A stretch of 7,399 nucleotides of DNA from Bacillota bacterium (GTDB taxonomy: Bacteria; Bacillota_E; Sulfobacillia; Sulfobacillales; Sulfobacillaceae), in contig JAKAAL010000185.1 in assembly GCA_021802375.1 (NCBI GenBank), forward strand, positions 1 through 7,399. Reading direction: 5' to 3'. A program made the translations under genes and the position numbers. Position 1 is the first letter of the stretch; each line of letters starts with the position of its first letter. A model generated the notes under the pieces. The model had not been told where the DNA came from, searched no databases, and was given only the letters and a program-made list of their open reading frames with translations. Shown here one piece after another: positions 5,666 through 7,399 of the stretch.

Positions 5666-6478
5666 TTATTCTTTTTGTGCGGTTTCCCCACCGGCCACGG
5701 CTCGGACGATGTGGCGTTGCGTGAGCGCAAAGACGACGAGAATAGGCAGTAGCGCGATCAGGGCGGCAGCCGTCAGATCCCGCCAATGGGTTTGATATGC
5801 CTGCATATAATGACTCAAAGCTAATTCGATGGGTTGAAGTTGTGGGCTATTGGTCATAATCAGCGGCCATTGAAATTGATTCCACGAGGCGATGAACGTC
5901 AACAACACGGTGGTGGCCACGGCGGGCCGAGCGAGCGGGACGGCCACACGGCGCACGTAGGTCATGGTGCTAACGCCCTCGAGTCGGGCGATTTCACGAT
6001 AGCTCAAGGGAAGCTTGAGGAAGAACTGGCGAAAGAGAAAGATGCCGGAGGTGCTGGCGGCGAAAGGTATGATTAGCCCGGCGTAGCTATTTAGCAGGTG
6101 AAGATGGTACATCACCACGTATTGGGGTACCAGCAAGGCTTGCTGTGGGAGCATCATCACGCCTAAGGTGGCGTAAAAGTAAAGGGAGTTTCCAGGGAAT
6201 TTAAGTTCTGCCAGGGCATAGCCTGCGAGCGCACTGGTGACGACGACGAAGAAAATGGTCGCAGCTGAGATGACTACGCTATTGAGGACATAACGAGCCC
6301 AGGGAGTATGCGACCAGACGAAAAGGAACGGGGCCCAGTGAAAAAATGGACGCCATACTGGTGGGATCGCATAGGCTGCGCCGTGGGGGCCGGTCGCGAT
6401 GACAAACACCCAGTAGATAGGAATTGCCATGGCGGCCGCCACCACCAGTCGCACGCCGTATACAACAAACTTTGACAC
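5666..6478 (-). CDS. Carbohydrate-type ABC transporter permease, MalG/UgpE-like
   Basis: Inner permease subunit of a CUT1-type importer, 270 residues, the usual length for MalG/UgpE. Hydrophobic membrane segments are seen at about 8-28, 66-90, 102-124, 131-150, 185-205 and 238-254, giving the expected six. The cytoplasmic EAA loop that contacts the ATPase is at 162-184: 'EIARLEGVSTMTYVRRVAVP', with Glu162 and Gly168 in the conserved places and a following LARP. The family's 'RYVLNSVVISAATIFFVVVTSALAGYALA' segment is clear. The start is a GTG with AAGGAGG (6487-6493) 8 bases ahead. It follows the other permease gene after 48 bases and precedes the binding-protein gene, so the three are almost certainly one operon. 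Substrate is not determined. Confidence 0.92.
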   Translation of the reverse strand: MSKFVVYGVRLVVAAAMAIPIYWVFVIATGPHGAAYAIPPVWRPFFHWAPFLFVWSHTPWARYVLNSVVISAATIFFVVVTSALAGYALAELKFPGNSLYFYATLGVMMLPQQALLVPQYVVMYHLHLLNSYAGLIIPFAASTSGIFLFRQFFLKLPLSYREIARLEGVSTMTYVRRVAVPLARPAVATTVLLTFIASWNQFQWPLIMTNSPQLQPIELALSHYMQAYQTHWRDLTAAALIALLPILVVFALTQRHIVRAVAGGETAQKE

Positions 6479-6526
6479 TAAAACCGCCTCCTTCCGCGAA
6501 GGTGATGATCGAGTGGATGCTAGCGT

Positions 6527-7399
6527 CTAGCGGTAAAAGACCATGCGGTCGGCAAGCAATTTTTGGGCCAGGGTGATGGCCAAGATGAGCGCGAACAGGA
6601 TTAAGCTCATGGCGGAGGCCAACGAAAAGTGAAGATACAAAAACGCCGTTTGGTAAATGAGTAAGGAGTCGGTGGTGGTGGAAAAGGCGGGCCCGCCCGC
6701 TCCTCCGTGAGGCCCTCCGGTTAGGGTGTAGATTTGCGAAAAGGTCTGCATGGTGTTAATCGTGGCCAAGACGACGACAAAAAAGGTAATGGGACCGATG
6801 AGCGGCAACACCACGCGGCGAAAGGATAGCCAGCCACGTGCCCCATCGATTTGCGCGGCTTCCAAGACCTGCTTGGGGAGCGTCGCCAAACCAGCTAAAA
6901 AGAGCACCGTATAGAGTCCCACCGAATGCCAAACCGTATAGATCATGACCGAAGGCAGGGCCCAATGGACGCTGGAGAGCCATCCTAGTTGAGGCAAATG
7001 CAGGGCATGGAGGACGAAGTTGGCCAAGCCAAAGTTGGGGTCGAAGATCCACACCCAAATGATCGAGGTGGCGACCACGGGCGTTACATGAGGAAGGAAT
7101 ACCAGCGCCTGCGATAGGCCGGCTCCCCGAATGTGTCGTACCTCACGCAGTAGGAGCGCCAGCGCGAGCGCCAAGAGCGTGGTTACAGGAACAACCACCA
7201 CGACGTAATAGCCGGTGTTCAACAGCGACTGCCAGAAGATCGGCTGCTGCAGGAGAATTCTGAAGTTGCGTAAGCCTACAAAGGTACTGGCACTGGAAAA
7301 GATATTCCAATGAAAGAAAGCGATGTACAGCAAGAACATGGCGGGCGCGTAGTAGAATACCAAGAAGACCAAGAGACTCGGCAGCACAAGACCATATCC
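6527..7399 (-). CDS. Carbohydrate-type ABC transporter permease, MalF/UgpA-like (5' end outside window)
   Basis: Partner permease of the same importer. About 290 residues are visible, and UgpA-type proteins have roughly 290-310, so only a short N-terminal piece is missing. The frame is open to the window edge; a GTG at 7387 could start it but the 12 bases ahead show no ribosome site, so the real start lies outside. Counting from that GTG, the EAA loop is canonical at 176-198: 'EAAQIDGARGWLSFRRVVLP'. The 'TMQTFSQIYTLTGGPHGGAGGP' segment, 'LLIYQTAF' and the N-terminal 'SLLVFLVFYYAPAMFLLYIAFFHWN' are all typical of the MalF/UgpA branch. Hydrophobic segments are spread along the chain as expected for six helices. 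The gene ends 48 bases before the GTG of the MalG-like permease. No ATPase gene is seen; many CUT1 systems use a shared one. Confidence 0.92.
   Translation of the reverse strand, partial: GYGLVLPSLLVFLVFYYAPAMFLLYIAFFHWNIFSSASTFVGLRNFRILLQQPIFWQSLLNTGYYVVVVVPVTTLLALALALLLREVRHIRGAGLSQALVFLPHVTPVVATSIIWVWIFDPNFGLANFVLHALHLPQLGWLSSVHWALPSVMIYTVWHSVGLYTVLFLAGLATLPKQVLEAAQIDGARGWLSFRRVVLPLIGPITFFVVVLATINTMQTFSQIYTLTGGPHGGAGGPAFSTTTDSLLIYQTAFLYLHFSLASAMSLILFALILAITLAQKLLADRMVFYR

Noticed and set aside
1..7399. tRNA, rRNA, CRISPR array, insertion sequence or phage genes
   Set aside because: I looked for repeat arrays, transposase motifs, terminal inverted repeats and RNA-gene signatures and saw none; the window is ordinary chromosomal gene content.

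Overview
The window reads as chromosomal DNA from a Firmicute-type bacterium. Nearly every gene start has a strong GGAGG-type ribosome site, TTG and GTG starts look usable, and the base composition is moderately GC-rich by eye. The exported binding protein at 4268-5554 is poor in acidic residues and rich in Lys/Arg and His, as expected for a surface protein facing an acidic medium. An acidophile such as a Sulfobacillus-like organism fits, but that is inference and no diagnostic marker gene is present.

Layout. On the + strand are the C-terminal part of a DUF4012-family protein (open at the left edge, ending at 757) and a nitrilase-superfamily amidohydrolase (871-1716). All later genes are on the - strand. 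SurE (1713-2435) meets the amidohydrolase tail to tail, with interlocked stop codons. Upstream of surE is an OmpR-type winged-helix regulator with a degenerate receiver domain (2615-3238). Its roughly 300-base upstream region carries a tandem GTTAAG repeat that resembles a binding site for this regulator class. A rho-independent-type terminator (about 3534-3569) separates it from the next transcription unit.

That unit, read leftward from the right edge, is a carbohydrate-type (CUT1-like) ABC importer: a MalF/UgpA-like permease (open at the right edge), a MalG/UgpE-like permease, an UgpB-like binding protein, then a YdjA-like nitroreductase. The two permeases would form the membrane channel and the binding protein would deliver substrate. 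No ATPase is visible, so it lies outside the window or is shared. A strong hairpin without a T-tract sits between the binding-protein gene and the nitroreductase.

No wholly new system is evident. The points most worth a second look are the degenerate-receiver regulator and its upstream tandem repeat, a perfect Shine-Dalgarno serving an ATG-TAA start-stop between permease and binding-protein genes, and the absence of a lipobox in the binding protein.
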